Position numbers and translations under genes: made by a program | Shown: piece after piece, positions 41,718-42,277 of the stretch | Numbering within the stretch: position 1 is the stretch's first letter | How the letters are laid out: the number at the start of each line of letters is the position of its first letter | The notes under the pieces: generated by a model | Database searches by the model: none | What the model saw: the letters and a program-made list of their open reading frames with translations, nothing else | What the model was told of the DNA's origin: nothing | NCBI GenBank assembly: GCA_012840395.1 | Contig: DULL01000106.1 | Location: 1-42,277, forward strand | Reading direction: 5' to 3' | Length of the DNA stretch: 42,277 nt | DNA from: Clostridiaceae bacterium | GTDB taxonomy: Bacteria > Bacillota > Clostridia > Acetivibrionales > DULL01

Positions 41718-42277
41718 ATGGATAGTAATACTAATAAAAAACTGTTAGTTGGTTGGGCTACCCGGGATATAACACCCGGAAAGCCTGTTCTTCTTTGGGG
41801 ACAGCTCTATGAAAGGGTTTCCGAATCAGTAAGAGATCCCCTGACAGTAACAGCCCTTGCTCTTGAAAAAGTGGATGAAAACGGTAATTCCTGTGATTAT
41901 GCTGTTATGATATCCTGTGACCTTGTTGGAGTAGAAAAAACAGTTATGGACGGAGTAAGAGAAAAGCTCAAGTCCAGAATGGAAAATTTTGATGTGAACC
42001 GTATATTTGCTTTTGCTACTCATACGCATACTGGATTTTATTATGCAAAAAGTGAAGACACTGTAGGCTTGAATGTTACTTACTCCAATTCCCAGAAAAA
42101 GGATATAATGACACCTCAAGAATGTTATTATTTCTTAGTCGACAGGATAACAGAAGCTGTTGAAGAGGCATGGAGCAAGAGGGCACCCGGAGGAGTTAAC
42201 CGTGCCATGGAACATGCCACTGTTGGTTATTGTAGAATGGCCATGTACCGGGATGGAAGTTCAAGAATGTACGGTAA
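41718..42277 (+). CDS. Ceramidase-like hydrolase N-terminus (cut by window edge)
   Basis: About 186 codons are visible. The start VGWATRDITPGKPVLLWGQ and the later AVMISCDLVGVEK and FAFATHTHTGFYY match the N-terminal domain of neutral/alkaline non-lysosomal ceramidase-like proteins. THTHTG gives the first zinc-binding His pair. In bacteria many members lie in sugar operons and are not ceramidases; they probably cleave amide or ester bonds of sugar derivatives. GGAAAGGTG precedes the ATG. It follows the isomerase by 87 bases with a hairpin between. No signal peptide is seen, so a cytoplasmic protein is likely. Confidence 0.8.
   Translation, partial: MDSNTNKKLLVGWATRDITPGKPVLLWGQLYERVSESVRDPLTVTALALEKVDENGNSCDYAVMISCDLVGVEKTVMDGVREKLKSRMENFDVNRIFAFATHTHTGFYYAKSEDTVGLNVTYSNSQKKDIMTPQECYYFLVDRITEAVEEAWSKRAPGGVNRAMEHATVGYCRMAMYRDGSSRMYG

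Overview
The window is AT-rich DNA from a spore-forming, clostridial-type Firmicute. The evidence is the set of sporulation genes (spmA, spmB, ytxC, abrB with a Spo0A-box-like site), strong AAAGGAGG-type ribosome sites with many TTG and GTG starts, clostridial-only small families (DUF378, DUF1836, YmaF, DUF6062-like) and gene order. No tRNA, rRNA, CRISPR array or prophage was seen. The only mobile-element trace is the last 25 codons of an IS30-like transposase at the left edge.

Region 1 (1-13.7 kb) is a rearranged version of the Bacillus yabB-yabC-abrB-metS-yabD-yabE-ksgA block. It holds a ferredoxin, trmN6, rsmI, abrB (reverse), metG, tatD, a YabE-like G5/3D cell-wall protein and rsmA(ksgA). 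spmA-spmB and a reverse-strand YtpB-like terpene synthase are inserted between abrB and metG. Two anchored or Met-rich proteins of unknown role and an amidohydrolase lie between tatD and yabE. yazA and rnmV are missing.

Region 2 (13.7-25 kb) is mostly housekeeping: a Glu/Lys-rich protein where Bacillus has yabG, a DUF4870 membrane protein framed by a perfect 17-bp inverted repeat, a DUF1836 regulator, zapA, a long U32 protein, a dUTPase with a large insertion, an alpha-oxoamine synthase, a Nudix-fold protein with a degenerate Nudix box, yigZ, a sensor-less histidine kinase and yebC.

Region 3 (25-34.4 kb) is rich in small and clostridium-specific genes: a His-rich YmaF protein, a 34-residue membrane microprotein, DUF378 behind a forespore-like promoter, ytxC, a P-loop/Asp23 fusion, a DUF3343-like protein, a beta-propeller/coiled-coil protein paired with a duplicated Cys/His protein, an OGG-type DNA glycosylase and a conserved Cys-containing protein. 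It also holds two apparent stand-alone RNA genes with promoters and terminators: a roughly 220-nt unknown RNA (about 27797-28016) and a roughly 255-nt structured RNA that I take to be 6S RNA (about 32529-32784).

Region 4 (34.4 kb to the end) holds cysE-cysS for cysteine synthesis and charging. It is followed by a sugar cluster: a LacI-family regulator, an FGGY kinase, a fucose/arabinose isomerase-type protein and a ceramidase-like hydrolase that runs off the window. All functions are read from sequence motifs by eye. No database search was possible.
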